This document shows positions 43,001-58,000 of a DNA stretch of 64,000 nucleotides, in pieces. The stretch's first letter is position 1, and each line of letters starts with the position of its first letter. The translations under genes were made by a program, and so were the position numbers. The stretch comes from Pterobdella sp. o SKG-2022 (Eukaryota > Annelida > Clitellata > Hirudinida > Piscicolidae), in NCBI GenBank assembly GCA_964035795.1, contig OZ038321.1, positions 3,826,721 through 3,890,720 of the forward strand. Direction: 5' to 3'. The notes under the pieces were generated by a model. The model had not been told where the DNA came from and did not search any database. It saw only the letters and a program-made list of their open reading frames with translations.

Positions 43001-46000
43001 TTATTTGTCGTATCTTTGTTGGAAATTACATGAGAAAATTCAGTTATAAAGGTTAATTTCACATTCTTCAAAAATAAATCAAAGTTTTTCGAAAAAATTT
43101 TTTTCTTCGAAAAACCACAATTCAAAAAAAAGAGTTACTTTCCAACGAAAAATGGGTGTTAAAAAATTTTCGAAAAAAATACGAAAAAATCAGTAACATT
43201 GACACGAAACAAAGAACTACTGAATGCTAAAAAAATAAAAAAATGAAAACAAAAGTATAAAAAATCATAAAAGAAAAAAACTCTTCAGAGGCTTCAGACA
43301 TCATGAAGCATTGGCGCCATACTAGCCGTATCATTTGAGTTTTTTTTTGCGTATTTTCTACGTCATATTTCAAAAATTTTTTTTCTTCGTTTTTTTTTAA
43401 ATAAATGAAATTTTAAAAAAACGAAATATGTTTTTATAGTAAGAAAAGATTATGAAATGTTTTACCATGAATTTAAAAACTGCATTTGAAATAAACATTA
43501 TTATTCAGATAAATCAATTAAAACAATAATAATATAAAGATAACGAGCAATAAAACTATGAACAAACTCCCATCATTGTTTGCCTACAAAAACTTTCAGT
43601 TCTGAAACACTTTGACATCCGTTAGTTTGAATCCAACTTTTTTTGGATAAACTGCTAATTTAACTAAACGTTTCAGTGGTCTAGCTTTAAGAAGTACTTT
43701 GGAAAATCACTTTTTTTATTTGAAAAACCTTTGTTTTAGCAAGAAACTTTCTCTTTCATTCACAAAATCTTTTCTGTTTAATTTGTTTTTAAAAAAATTT
43801 TTAGAAGGTTTTTCGTATTCTCTAGTATTTATTTCAGTATTGAGCTTTCTTCGTTGTAGGTGTGTTTGTTGTAGGTGTGTTTGTTGTAGGTGTGTTTGTT
43901 GTAGGTGTGTTAGTTGTAGGTGTGTTTGTTGTAGGTGTGTTTGTTGCAGGTGTGTTTGTTGTAGGTGTGTTTGTTGTAGGTGTGTTTGTTGTAGGTGTGT
44001 TTGTTGTAGGTGTGTTTGTTGCAGGTGTGTTTGTTGTAGGTGTGTTTGTTGTAGGTGTGTTTGTTGTAGGTGTGTTTGTTGCAGGTGTGTTTGTTGTAGG
44101 TGTGTTTGTTGTAGGTGTGTTTGTTGTAGGTGTGTTTCTGGATAGTTCCGATGAATTTTTAAAAAACAATTTTAGCGTATCTTCATTCTATTAATTCATA
44201 CAAACAATGAAATACTAGAAACTTCAAAAGTTAATGTTACTTTAATCTTATGTGCAATTGTAGTGCATCCAACTTTTTCAATGCATAAATTTAGTTTTTC
44301 AGAGACGTCTCGACTTCTTTTAAATAATTAATTTTTAACGCATTTTTTGCTTTCTGAATAAATTGATTCATATCGCAAAAACCCATCTTAAATTTTATGG
44401 TTCTATTTTTAATATTACTATTATTAGTACTTTATCAGTGTTTCTGATACTCATCATCCCAAAGCTCACTGATAGCATGCCTAGTGCTAAAAAATTATTT
44501 CACTTCTTGTCACCCGATTCGTTACATAAGATAAAAGAACAATATTCATCATGATTATGTTTTATTTATTTCATTTTATCATCATTAATATTGTTTTTAT
44601 TAGTTGTCAATTTTTCAGTTCTTATTATTATTGTTGTTGTTTTCACGTTATAAATTATGATTAGTCAAAATTATTATTATTTTTGATGTTCTAATATAAT
44701 GAATTTTAATTTATTCTCATACAGTCATAAACTATATTTTTAACTTTCTATTTTTAGATAGCTCAAAGTCGTAGCACATAAAACACTAAAGAACCGCGTA
44801 AAATATTAATTCTATAACGATAACTTCAAAAACTTTTTATAACTATCATTCATTTTCGATAAAAATTGCTTCGAAATATTTAAAGCCACATCAACATTTC
44901 AAAAACCAAAAAAAACTAAAATTTTAAAAACATGCTAAATCATATTTTATTATCACTATTATTATTTGTTCTAAACTTAATTCACTGCGTGAAATAATGA
45001 CTACATAATAGAATCAAGACTATAGATAAACTATAAAACTGAAACTAACCGGGCAAGAAAACCGCCGCATCCAAGTCTGCGGACACAGGGATGGTCTGTC
45101 CCCTGTAGGTGATGTCTTGCAGTAGTCCTGTTAGATACCTCAAGCCTCTATTTCCTCTTTCTTCGCTAATCTGTTTAGTGGGTTAGTGTTGAAGTGAGTT
45201 GAGCAGGAAAAAAAAGGTTTGTTTGATGTTTTTTTATAAATATTTTTTGGGTGGGTTGATTGATTTTTGTGGGTTGAGTAGGTAAGGGCTGGATTGGAGC
45301 TTCTTCTTGACCATTTATTGGGGGAGAGAGTAAGTGTTGAAGAGTTGAGTAGATGGGGAAAGGAAAGAAGTAAAAGGAGGTTAGTTGATGCTTAATTTTA
45401 GTTATTTTTTGGGTGAGTGAGCTGGTGTTAAGTAGGTCTTTGAGGGCAGATTATATCAAAAATAGAAAATTGGCTTCAAATGGTATGTTCAAATTGAATA
45501 ATAATGTAAATTCAGTGTTTTGGCGTATTGTATTGTCTAGTATGAGTAGATTTCAAAAGCGGTTCAGCGTTGAAGATTGTGTAGCACAATAAGACTTTGA
45601 AGTTTCCCATTTAAAAAATCTATTAAAAAAGTTGAAATTTATGTGTTTTAGGTTATCTCTTCAAAAATAAATTTGTTTTCTGATAGCGAGAGAAAATGGT
45701 AGAAGTCTGAAATTAATAGTTTCCAATTTTTCATGTGAATTGTGCTGTTTTTTTGAGAATTAAAATTTTGTACAGAAAAATTTGAAATATGCTAAAAACG
45801 TTATAAAATATGAAAAAGTGCTACGACCAATAAATAATAAGAAATTCACATGACTGAAAAAGGATGAGCAATAAATAAGTGAAACAAAATGGAAAAAAAA
45901 AAATTGAATAGATATAATTATTAAAATAAAAATAAGAAAAGATAAATTGAATGGATTTAATAATCAAAACATAAAAAAATAATCATAAAATATATATCAA

Positions 46001-49000
46001 CGTGGAAAAAATATTGATTAAAAAAAATGGAAGCACTATAAACAAATGAAATCTACTTTTTGAACAATTATAAATAGGGGTATTAAAACGAAAAGAAAAC
46101 AAAAAACCTCCCTCATGATCACTTTTACAAACATCGTTCTGTTTATCCTGGCTTGCTGCCGCTCTTTCGCATTGTTTTCATAGAAATTAAATTTTTATTT
46201 TGATTTTTCTCTTTGAAAACTTGATCATTTTTTATCATTTTCGTTTTTGTGTTAGAATTTTCCGGTTGTTGAGGGCCATGGAAATAATATTTTTGAAATT
46301 ATCTTTAATAATTTCATGATAAAATCTGTGCGCAAAAAACTGAACATCATAAAAAAACAAGAAACAATGTTCAAAACAAAGCACTAAAATGAAAACCACT
46401 GAAAGGTCCACAACTTAAAAAATTTTCTCCACAAGTGTGCGATAAAACAAAACTTCAAAAATTTGAGTTGATTGGTCGGATTTGTCTTTTTTTCAAGTAT
46501 CATATAATATTTCGTAATATTATACAGTAGTGCAGTACACAAAAGAATCTTCCAGGACCACACTGTCTTTCATTTCATTTTGATACTGAATATTTTTTGT
46601 ATTGCTGTATTGTACAAAGCATTTGCACCTTGCAGATAATGGCAGTAATCTACTAAGGTCAGTGCTATTTTAATCTTATAAATCTTATTAGTACTTGTAT
46701 TATAATAGCACAAAGACACTAAAAAGTCAAAGCAAGAGTCGAAACTATCAAAAGACTAATCGTTACTTCTCATTCTTTAATAATATATTATTCATTGTTG
46801 AGAAGGTCTGACATAACAGGTACAATTTTGATATAACGCTTGAACAAAGTGTGAAACAATAGAACCTTTTTGAATGAAAATCGATAAAAAACTTGAGAAC
46901 AAAGAACATATAATTACTAGTATTAAAAAAAATGAAAATTTTTATTATCCATGGTTACAAGAACAACAAATATAATGAAATAAAACGGAAATTTCAAATA
47001 TTATTCGAAAATAATAAGAATAATTTTAAAAAAACCAATTATAAATTTAAAATTCAGCCAATTTTATTTTTATTACCTAAAATTTCTTGAGACCTTCCTT
47101 TTGGTTCTTTAATTTTAAAACGAACCTTCAAATGCTCACAAAGCTTAGATATTCTTGCTTATTTCATCTCAATATATCTGTTTTTCTTGAAGCGACATGA
47201 GAAAACAAATGGAAAATACACAAGTTTTCAGATTAGCTATTCACATCAGATTTAAAACCAAAAATCGTTCAGTACTATAATCAATATGGTTGGTAAAATA
47301 GATGAAATAATGAAATTATATTAGTACCCTAGTAACTGGAATTGATAAAAGTCGGCTAACCTTTCTAATATAAACTAATAATTTAATGTTTTTTAACATA
47401 AGTTGTTGCTTGAAACAAAATTATCAAAAAACAGTTAGTCCTTGGGTTAAAAAAACACAAAAAAACAATCTGCTTTTGAAAAATGTTAAAATAAAATCAA
47501 AGTATAAGAGTGGACTATGAAGAAATAAAGAAAAAATGTGCATACATGCAGGGGAACATAGAGATTAAGTTTCTCCAAACACGGTTCTAAATCATTTACA
47601 ACTGGTTCAGTTTTGAGCTAGTGTAAGTAAATCGACTATGAGTTCTCCCCTAACTGGAGTGCCGATTGTGCAATTCAACGGTCTCACGGGGCGCTACTCC
47701 ATGTTGACTTGTAGTTACAACGTTGTGTGTTACATACCTATGGCTCTATGAACTTCTTAATTGAAATAATTTTTTAGACCAAAAGAAATAATATCGTTCA
47801 ATAAAGTTAATTCAAAAAAGAAAGCTAGCTTAGTTTTTTTGAAAATGAATTTATCTGGAAAACTGTTATTTTCAAATGAAACAAAAAACCTGCAACTGAG
47901 TTTTTTTCTTGAAATTTTATGAAACAAAAACAGTAACAATGAATTATTTTCAAAAAACTTAAAATACTTTTAAAGTATACAAACAACTCTGCTTGGCAAA
48001 TAACTCAAAAAGTACATTCTCAAATATTCATGCAACGAATATTTAATTTATGGCGATGGAAAAGTTTCTTTGTTGAATTTTTGAAAGTTTTTCCAATTTT
48101 TTGAATGTTATTACTGTGAATATATTGAAATATATCACATATATGAATGAAAACTTCAATGTGAAATTCAAAACAAATATGGTTATAGTAGCATAACTCA
48201 AAGAGTTTCAGAGTCTCAAAAGTATAATACAGGTGAACATTTGCTAGTTAATTATGTGAGTATAACACATTATCAGTGAGAATTAATGTTATGTTGGTTA
48301 GTTATAATGTAGTTGAGTAATGAATATAAGAAGACTTAATATGAGCATGAAGTTTTTGTAACCAACTTTGCCTTAGCGTTCAAGACTGTTAAAGTATCTG
48401 CTTATTTATCAGTCTGTTTGCATAAAATTATTTTTCTAGAAAAAATTTTTTATAAATATTGTAAGACACACTAGAACCGAACTTTCAACAGGCTGATAGA
48501 TAAAAACAGGATACTTTCTAACCTAAATGACACAAATTTTAGATGTGAAATAAAAGGTTGACAAAGATATAATAAAACTAATGAATTTCCTTGACACACT
48601 AGATAATGTAAAATACTCTTACGAAAAGCTTCGTGTATTAAGTTTCTCAATAAACCTTAGTGTTTGTTTCTATTATAATGAATTTCCAAAATATTTTTTC
48701 TTCAATTAGTTTATAGTTTAATGGACAAGATTGTATTTTTGTGTAGTGTTGTTTTGGCTGTTTTTAATTAAAAACCACTCTAAAAGATAAGTTGGCAATA
48801 TGGGTAATAAGTTGAGATAAGATTGACGAAACACGTTTCAAGAGGTTGGTCGGCAAGTGAAGATGTTTTTTTGGTTCTGCGATGAATATTACCATGGCTG
48901 CGTTGAGAGATATGCTCATTTCTATTATTTGTTCTTGTGGATATCTCTATAAGTCTACTGACCAAAACTATTTCTATACTTTTATTGTAGTAGTTGTTGG

Positions 49001-52000
49001 CTGTAGTAAGCTTATAACTATTATTGTGATAGTTGTTTTTTAAGCGTTTTGGATTTTTTTGTAAATTTCAAAGTTTTCATTATTAAAAATTTTTTTCAAG
49101 TTATTGTGAAAGAGTGAAATATGGTTGTTATTGTTCTTAGTATATTCAATGCTAGATACATTAAATTTTTTATTCGTATACTTTTTTTTTAATTAAAACA
49201 CAACACAAAAAAATACACAACAAAAAACATTAATTTCAAACATAGCGTTTTAAAAAACCTTCAAACTAAAATTTTCAAAAATTATAATTTCAATCTGTTT
49301 GAATCACTTTTTTAGAGATATCGTATCTTCTATTCTTATAATTTTCGTTTTCATTTTTCAAAAATTTTAAAGGTACGTTTATTACAGTGAAAAATTAAAG
49401 TTTTCACTAAGTACGATCTTATCATGATTAGTAAGTGAAGTTATCGTGAAATTGTTCAAAAACATGGAAACAAACATAGGGAATAATTTGAGTAAATTTG
49501 ATGCGTTTTAATCAATGTTTTTGTAATTCAAATTCCTACATTTTTTACCTAAAGAAACAAAAACGTTTATATGAATTAAATTTTAATGTTTAAAACCAAG
49601 CAAAAAAATTAACTGAAAATTCATGAAAACTAAATTTATAAAACTTTTCCGATAAACACACACAAAAACACAATTTTTGTCTGTATTTTTGCATGGAATC
49701 GATATTAGAAGCTCGAGAGGGTCTGGTTTGTAGTGTGTTTTGGTGTTTCAGATTTATCTTTATATTATTATCTCCATTATCTTTTTTATTATTGCTATTA
49801 TTATTAGTTCATTTGTAAAGTGCAAAGTTTGCAAACTATTTTTGTTGCAGAGGCCCTTGTGTAGTCAGAAAAACTACTGCAGGACTATGCAGCTATATAA
49901 ATGTGTTTTTTAACGCTTGCGAAAAATGTTCAAGAAAAAGGTGAAAGACGCAGGTTGAGTGAAAAAGAATCCCATAAATGAGAGGCGGTGTGTGAAAAAA
50001 AGTGACATAGAAGAGAGTTGGAAGGATAAGGGTTACATGGCCAAAAGATTTTAATAGATTTTGATATGAAAATAAAATATATATGAATATATACTTTTGT
50101 TATTTTGTAGAAGTTTTGAATTTTTTAAAAGAAATACCACAAGTTTTTATTGTTAAGGATATAAAAGGTTATTTTTCATAAAGAAGATAAAACAGAAGTA
50201 TTGTTTTTGAGGAGATAATCGTTTTATTCTTTTTGGTTCAAGTTTAATGGGGATTTTGTTCAAATATATTTTCTAACATTATTTATTTGATCATTTGAAC
50301 CTAAGTAGGTAGAAACTTTTGAGAAATTTTGTATCTGGAAAAGTTGATAAATTTTATCTAAGTTTAAATATTTGGAACGCTCAAGTTGAAAAAACACTGA
50401 AACTACAAACATGTTGTAATGATTAAAACCTAATACAATGGACTTTAAAACTAAGTACTAACAAATTTAAAAGTAAAAACAAAAATCAAATCAAAGTAAT
50501 TAAATTAAATTTGAAAAAAACAAAACTGAATTATTTAAATAAAACTAAGTTTAAAAATTTGAAAAAAAAAATAGAAAAATGATAAATGTATAGAAAAAAA
50601 GAATCGTGAAATAAAGAGAATAAAAACAAAATAAAAACTGGAATAATTCAAGCAGGGTGTAAATTTATTGTGACTATTAAATAGAATTAGCTCCGTGTCT
50701 GCGGTGTCAAAAAATTTTTTTTTAAATTAAAAAAAATTTTTTTAAATAAAATTCTCATTAAAAACTGACAAAAAACATGGTGGTTTTAAAAAAATATTTT
50801 TTTTTTAAACAGAAACTGGAAGTAATCTATCAAAGCAAAGGTTTCAAAAGAAGTGTATGATAATGAAAATATTAATATGTGTTGTTTTGATGTTTTTTAT
50901 AATTTGGTTATCTCATTAAAAAGAGTTTTATGAAGTCATTTTTACAATGGTTAGAAGTTCTGAATATCAGTACAGTGGCAGCTTTAAAAGAAAAGAGCTT
51001 GGAGTTTCTACTTTCTGTATATATATGTCGATGTATTTCAAAAATGATGAAAAAGAAGTCTGAAAAAGAACAATTGAAAGAATTATAATCATTATATTTA
51101 CCTTGTATAATTCTTTGAAATGAGTTGAAACTTTTGAATTAACCTAACGCTAAATCCGACTCTCTGTATGAAGGAAATTAAGACCTTTTCTCAAAGCATA
51201 AGAGCAGTGCAATTGAACACGGTTTCTTTGTTTAAATTTCAGTTTTAAACTTTGATAAAAACTCAGTTTTGAAACAAAAAAGTAGAATTAGTTCTACTTA
51301 TGCTTTGTTAGATGTCCAAACGCCTTAATGCAAGCAAAAACAATGAAAAAAATTTTATGATCAAAAATTTTGTTCGAAAAGAAGTGAAACGTGTATGAGA
51401 TTTCAAAAAATTATAAACAAAATAAAAATGAATTATTGAAAAAATGACTACTTATTACTTATTTGTTATTGTTATCTGTTGTTATGATTCTTTATTGTTA
51501 TAACTATTTATTTTCATAATTATTTATTTTTATTATTATTTATTGTTATGATTATTCATTGTTATTAATATTTATTTGTCATTTCTATTTATTTTTATTT
51601 TTTATTTCCTTTGTCTCCCATATTACCGGGAATTTTATCAAAATTATTATTATTGTTAACATTATCAATACTATTCTTCTTGGTTCTACTATTAATGTTT
51701 TTATCACCATTATTTAAAAAAAATAATAATAAACTAATAACATTATCAATAACCATTTTTAGTAAAAATATTGTTTTTAGCTATTTATAGAACATCAATT
51801 TGAGAAAATTTAATACATTTATTGAATTTAAGTCGTAATTTTGGTAAGTATGACCTTACCAATTAACGTTAGCATGCTAATGATTTGCTTATATTGCAGC
51901 TTGATTTTCAATTAATTAATTAATTAATTCCTCAAATTTATGTTCTATAAATAATTTCTGAATAAAAAATACATAAGATGTTTCTGAAAAGATATTACTT

Positions 52001-55000
52001 TTAATTTTTCATTGATTTTGTTTTTGGCTTTTTTTTGTTATTATTCTTGAGTTCCGTACAACGTGCAGCTTGCTACCCATTTTAACATCAAAAGCGCTTT
52101 AATTAATTTATCTTCATAATTAAATCTCGAAGCGGAACTAATCACAATTGATCACGAGATAAACTCTCAAGTATATTGAATTATGCTGGATCTCTGTGGG
52201 TTGGAGGCTTTTGGTAATCAGGAATGACTGATGGGGTATGGAGGTGGTGTGAGATAAGACATCATAAATTGCAATTTAAACGGTTCTCTTTTCAGGCATA
52301 TCGCTTTTTGGTTTATATTTTGAATTTGAGATATAAAAAACACCTTTATGATGTTGGATGAAAAGATTTTCATGAAAAACCATTGAACAAAAAAACTAAA
52401 AAACAAAAAAAAACACATCAAAACCATTGAAAAAAGATAAAATAAAAAACATAGTCTAGAACGCATAAAAGTGAAATTAAAATACAAAAAAAAACGCATT
52501 TATATAAGAGGTCACAAAAGACAAAAATAGATAAGTATGCACACTCAACTAGAAAATTCATATATTTTATCGTGTATTCATCTCTTGGAAAACACAAAAA
52601 GCTAAAACAAAAACATTCACTGCATTGCAGAAAATAATCAAAAAAATTATATAGACTTTCCAAAAAAACTTTAAATAAATTAACAAGAAAAACAGAAAAA
52701 AATAAAAATATTAATAGAACATTTAAAAAAATTAAAGAAAAAAAAATTGAAAACAAAAAATAAATAATGAAACGATAATAGCACATAGCAGAAGATACAA
52801 AAACAAAAAGCTCAAAACGAAAACTCAAACACACAACACAAAATTGATAAAACACACAGACAACATAAATAAATCACATAAACAAACACAAAAACACAGC
52901 ATCAAACACATGAACACACACATGGTACACGTGTTCATTTTTAATGAAAGTACGTGCCGATTTGTTTTTTGAAGCTTTTTGAAGTTATATTTGGAAAGTA
53001 AAACTTCAAAAAGCATTGCTATATTTTTGTTTCAATGGATATTGATTAAGGAATATAAAGAATTTAGTGGTAAAATTAATAACTCAGTGATAAAAGTAGA
53101 TTAGTTATTTCATATTAATATGAAAAATAAGAAAAATTTTAAAATGAAAGAAATTGAATATTGATAATTTAAAATTTTCAAATCTACACACAGATCACTC
53201 AAAAAGGTATATTTAATTCAACTTTTATGACGAAAATTAACCATTTTTTCATCCTTCAAAAAACTGGATGTTATCCCCAATTAATTCCGGTGTTGGTTAT
53301 CAATTTGTTTAAAACATTCGGGAGTTATATTTGAGATACATCAAAGCTTTTTTGCTTGACTGATTTTCTTTGAAATTTTTTGCAAGTTAGTTAAATAATT
53401 TTAAAAACATATATTTATTTGATGATCCTTTTTGAAGAGAAATTCAATATTGAAATTCTTTTTTGAAGTTTCAACATATTTTGAACTCTTCACATGTTTC
53501 AAGCTTCATTTAAAAACATATAATTTATGCAAATGAGCAAAATTGGATAAAAAAATTTTTAAACGCACCAATAAAAAACTATTGAAAAAAAAAACATAAA
53601 CTCAACTCAAATTCACGAAAAATTTTAACGGATGCAATAGAAAAAACTCAACAGCTTAAAAATAAAACAAGAATTCTCACAAGAAATAATACAAAACAAC
53701 ACATGGAGAAAACTCGGGAAACACATGAAATACGTTATAAAAAACGAAAATTACGCATAAAAGTGAGGAATTTCACAAAAGAAGAAAAAAATCACTAATG
53801 GAAATACTTTGAAACACACGTAACCACAAAAACATTTAAATGCATTAAAATAAAAACCAAAAAAATAAACCACAAGCGGAAAGAATTGCTTATGCAAAAG
53901 ATTTATCCAAAAAAATAAAAACACAATTAAACACAAACTTCACACGATAAAATTGAAGGTGATCTTATATATATGTGAAAAAAGATACATTAAAAAAAAC
54001 AAAAACACACGTGATCAAAAAAAAATATACCCACATACAAGTCCTACACAAAACACACACATAACCTGCATTATACTCTCACTTGATGATGTAAGATTTT
54101 ATTACGAAAAGCTTATTAAGCTAATAAATACTTTGTGTTTGTGTCCCTCACTTCATGGTTGGGCTAATCTACGTCTTCAATAATATACTCACGCACAAAT
54201 AGAAACACACCCACACATACATCGACAAGGACAGCTGCGATGAAGATTCCATCTTCCCTCTTGGATGCTTCTTCAAAGTTCTCATACAAGTCTGTGTTCC
54301 AATGGATTAGATGCAACTGCGGTGAGTGGATGTGGGTGTTTGTATGTAGTTAAGTGGTGTATTGTAGTATAGTTATTCAATAATGTTGCTTATAAACGCA
54401 CTACGGTTATCCAATACTGTTGTTACCGTTCTAGTGTGATGAGATAGGGATGTAGGATATGAAAGAAATGATGTTGTGATGGTTGTGATAGGATGGGATG
54501 ATATAGTGATGATAGTTGAGATGAGATAGTGATGGTCCAGTATAGGAGATTATTGAAGAGTTGATGGTGTGTTGTATGATGGTTGAAGAAGCTGTGAGGA
54601 AAGTTATGCGGTTTTTGCGACTGATTTGAGATTGCTAATTTTGAATGAGATTTTTAATTATAAATCGATTATTAAAATTTATGAAGGTGAGATTGGGAAT
54701 TATTGGTAAGGTACGACCATTTTGATGGTCTTTATCTGGGGGAATTGATTGGTTCCACAGAGCGCTATTCGGGATCGAACCCAGTATCTTCAGATAATTA
54801 GTCTGATGCTCAACCACTGAGCTATAGAGGCCGAAAAGGTACGAAAGTCATATAAAAGTTCAGCTTTGTTATTGATTAACTTTTTCTTTTGAATTAAATA
54901 TCCAAAGAAACTAAATCTTCATAAAATTATATAATCACATCCATTGAAAAACTCATTTTCTATTTTTATATTTTAATAAAAAAAAATGGTCTCTAAAAAT

Positions 55001-58000
55001 CAAACGAAAAAAAGATTGATAAATTTTGTGGAATTCACTACACAGAATTGATGAGAATAACATATAGATTCTGCGTTTTATAAGAAGATAATGAATGTAT
55101 CACCAAGAAATATCACTTAGGTTTTGTATTTTTTTTGCTGTTCATATTGTTTTTCAATGGACTATTAGCTTCCATGTAAGTTTCAACACCATTTCAGTAG
55201 TTATGTTATTTTTGACAAAACCTTGAATATATAAGATGTATAAATGTTTTTATTTATTTTTGATGTTTTTTAGGTATTTAAGAAGTGAATTTTGTAAAAT
55301 TTCTATAAAAATAAAATGTTTTATAATATAATTTTAATCCCAAATTTTTGACTAATTCAATATTTTTGGAAATTCTATAATTTCATTAAAAAAAGTTTTC
55401 TCAATGTTTAAAATCTATTTCATTTCAATATCTCTTCAAAAAATTTTATTACAACTTTCTTTATTTTTCCTGTTTGTAGTTTACAATTTCTGAAAACTCA
55501 CCATTTATTCCTCATTCTAAAAATATTTCTGTATCATATTTTTAAACAAGACTACTATTATTAATCACCAATTGTTATATTTTCATTCATTTTTCGTCTA
55601 TAAATCTTAACTTTTTACTATTAATTTTTTTCCTTATATTTGCCAACAATTTCTTTTCCACTTTTTTCAACCCAAAAACTACGAAGTAAAAACTACTATT
55701 AGGTTGATGAAATGATTTATTATCATTTTCTTTTTTTGATTGATGATAAAATAAGCGATTCCCATGCTTGATTCAAAAGCTGATAAAAACAAATTAAGCC
55801 ACCGTTCAAAAAAAAATGCTTAGTTTTTGGTAAAATATTCTCTATATAGTTGAGATATAATAAAAAAAATTGTAGTAATTTAAATTTGAATTTTCACTTG
55901 AAATATAAATTTATTTTAAATAAAAAATAAAACACTGAAAAGATTTGAAGAACAAGTGAATACACAAAATTTTGAATTCAAATTCACTCCTTGAAAAACA
56001 AAATATATGTGTTTCCTCACTTCAATAATTTTCATTGCACGTTAGCTGAACAAAATAAAAGGAATTTTTTTTGCAAAAGAATAATAAAAAAAACATTACT
56101 AAACCAAATTTTGAATTTATAATGAAAAATAAATTCTGGAATATTTTTAATGAAATTTAAGACATTAAATGGACTTCGAGTTACATCCTGATAGTCTTGA
56201 AGATTTTAACAGTTTCAAGCCACTATAATAATGCTTGTTATTTTTTAGGTTGATATAAGAACATTAGCAATATACATTAAAAAATATTAAGTATTTTTCC
56301 GTGGAATGCTAATGAAATAAATTTCTAACAAAAATAATAAAAATAATGAGAATAAAAAAACTAAAAGAACTTGATGGATCAGGGGATTTGATGGTTCAAA
56401 AGTTCACCAGCTGATAGATGACTGACTAAGTTTACGTAATGAGTTTGTTATTATTCTTATTGTTAATGTTGTTATTCTTATGATTATTATTTTTGTTATT
56501 ATTTTTTCACATTCTTAGTATTGTTTATTCATTAAAATTTCAACCATTTTTTTGTTAATTGTGTTGTTAACCTTTTTTTTTCCAACTTTGTATACTTATT
56601 TTTGCAATTAATAACATGAAGGTTTGTTTTCAATGAGTATATGAATTACATCATCATAATCATCATCACAACTATCTTCAATATCATCATCACCACCACC
56701 ACCATCATCATAATCATCATCACAACTATCTTCAATATCATCATCACCACCACCATTATCTTCTCCATTTTCATCATTTTTACCACCATCACCATCATCA
56801 TTATCATCATTACCACCCACATAAAATAGGAATAATTATTATTATTATAGAAAAGTTCAAAAAGAGTAAAAACTTGAAAGAGCATAACGGTTGGATGAGT
56901 AGATGGATGGGCTGATTAGAACAGTGCGTTTCCCGAATATAAACTAAGTCTATTCAATACAGCATGGTCCTATTTAATGAACAATTTCAATGTGAATGTT
57001 TTCAACAAAAAACTGTTCCGTTAATCAAACTAGCTTGGTTTAAATACCAAGGTTTGTATTAGTTATAGTTATTCAATGCATAATCGAATAATATTTTGTG
57101 GATTTTTTTTTGGTTGATATTGAATTGATGTTTCAACTATAAGTGTTTTAGAATGTAAAACATTCAAAAAATTTTGTTTATTTTGCAACTTCATTTTTTT
57201 CATAAAATTCAAAGTATAAATCATAAAGCCAAACTTAGACCTTTGTGAACTAACATCTTATACTAAGTAGAAAACCATCAATTAAGGACATATCTAAAAG
57301 CTTTGTCAAATTTTCATTAGCTAGCTCAATCTGGGCATGCCTCGGGTAGATGCACATATGTCGCGTGTACTGCTGTCTCAACTGTCTGCATTGAGAGCCT
57401 GTCATAGCATTTTCGTTGTAAGCCTGGGGTAAAAACAAAGTCCAAAAAATTTTTAGCAAATAGCTTATATGGGATGACGTACAAAGTCAACCATCTCTAT
57501 ATATGTATTTGTTGTATATGTCTTTCTATAAGTATCTGTTGTTTTTTTTCGTCTGTGATTATTTTTTTGTTTGTTCGTATTTCCATGGATAACACGTTAG
57601 TAAAGAAACGTGTGAAACAAGAAACTCATGTTCTTCCATTGCTGTATTACCATGACTTCACACTTGCTAAGTCTAAAAAACAATTTTTTTCATGTCATAA
57701 ATTGCTGCTTTGTCTCACAGTCATCATTAGCTTCCCAACACACACTCATCGGTTCACCAACATTGAGTCAACTTGATTCTATAATTGATGTTAATGGATA
57801 AAAGGTAACAAAGAACAACTTTTATAAAGATTTTTGAAAAAAAATAGATTTAATACATAAAATAGATAGAAAATTAATTCGAAAAAAATTAAATTAAAAT
57901 AAATAAAATTTAATTTTAAATAACTGTAGTCTTGCTTTGAAATGAAAGAAAGAGAAAGATTTAAGACTATTCGGCCGTTTGAAAAGCTATATTAATTGGT

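Larger units (their letters stand above)
45171..54220. other. CA-related gene large intron (about 9 kb)
   Basis: 45171-45440 is G-rich and C-poor on plus (C/A-rich just before the minus acceptor). A family-1 half element is at 48598-48678 and repeat fragments at 47325-47380 and 47640-47740. At 48780-48965 there is a higher-GC patch with an open minus frame ([20 protein letters not shown]) that I cannot assign. 52360-54070 is A/C-rich and is listed separately. No gene supported. Confidence 0.5.

Noticed and set aside
43853..44137. Array of short regular repeats resembling a CRISPR, or a repetitive Cys-rich protein
   Set aside because: Units are directly adjacent with no spacers, in a eukaryotic intron; the frames are open only because the unit is 15 bp and stop-free. 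It is a minisatellite.
52218..53016. Overlapping Phe/Cys/Val-rich minus frames of 63-145 codons
   Set aside because: Composition reflects the A/C-rich plus strand; no splice context or domain, although hydrophobic runs could be mistaken for membrane segments.
56608..56885. Asp/Gly-rich and Met-rich minus frames and Ile/Thr-rich plus frame
   Set aside because: All three come from the CAT/CAC microsatellite with a 54-bp period.
57474..57776. 100-codon plus frame with a hydrophobic start
   Set aside because: No domain, no splice context, antisense within an intron; the hydrophobic part is T-rich low complexity.
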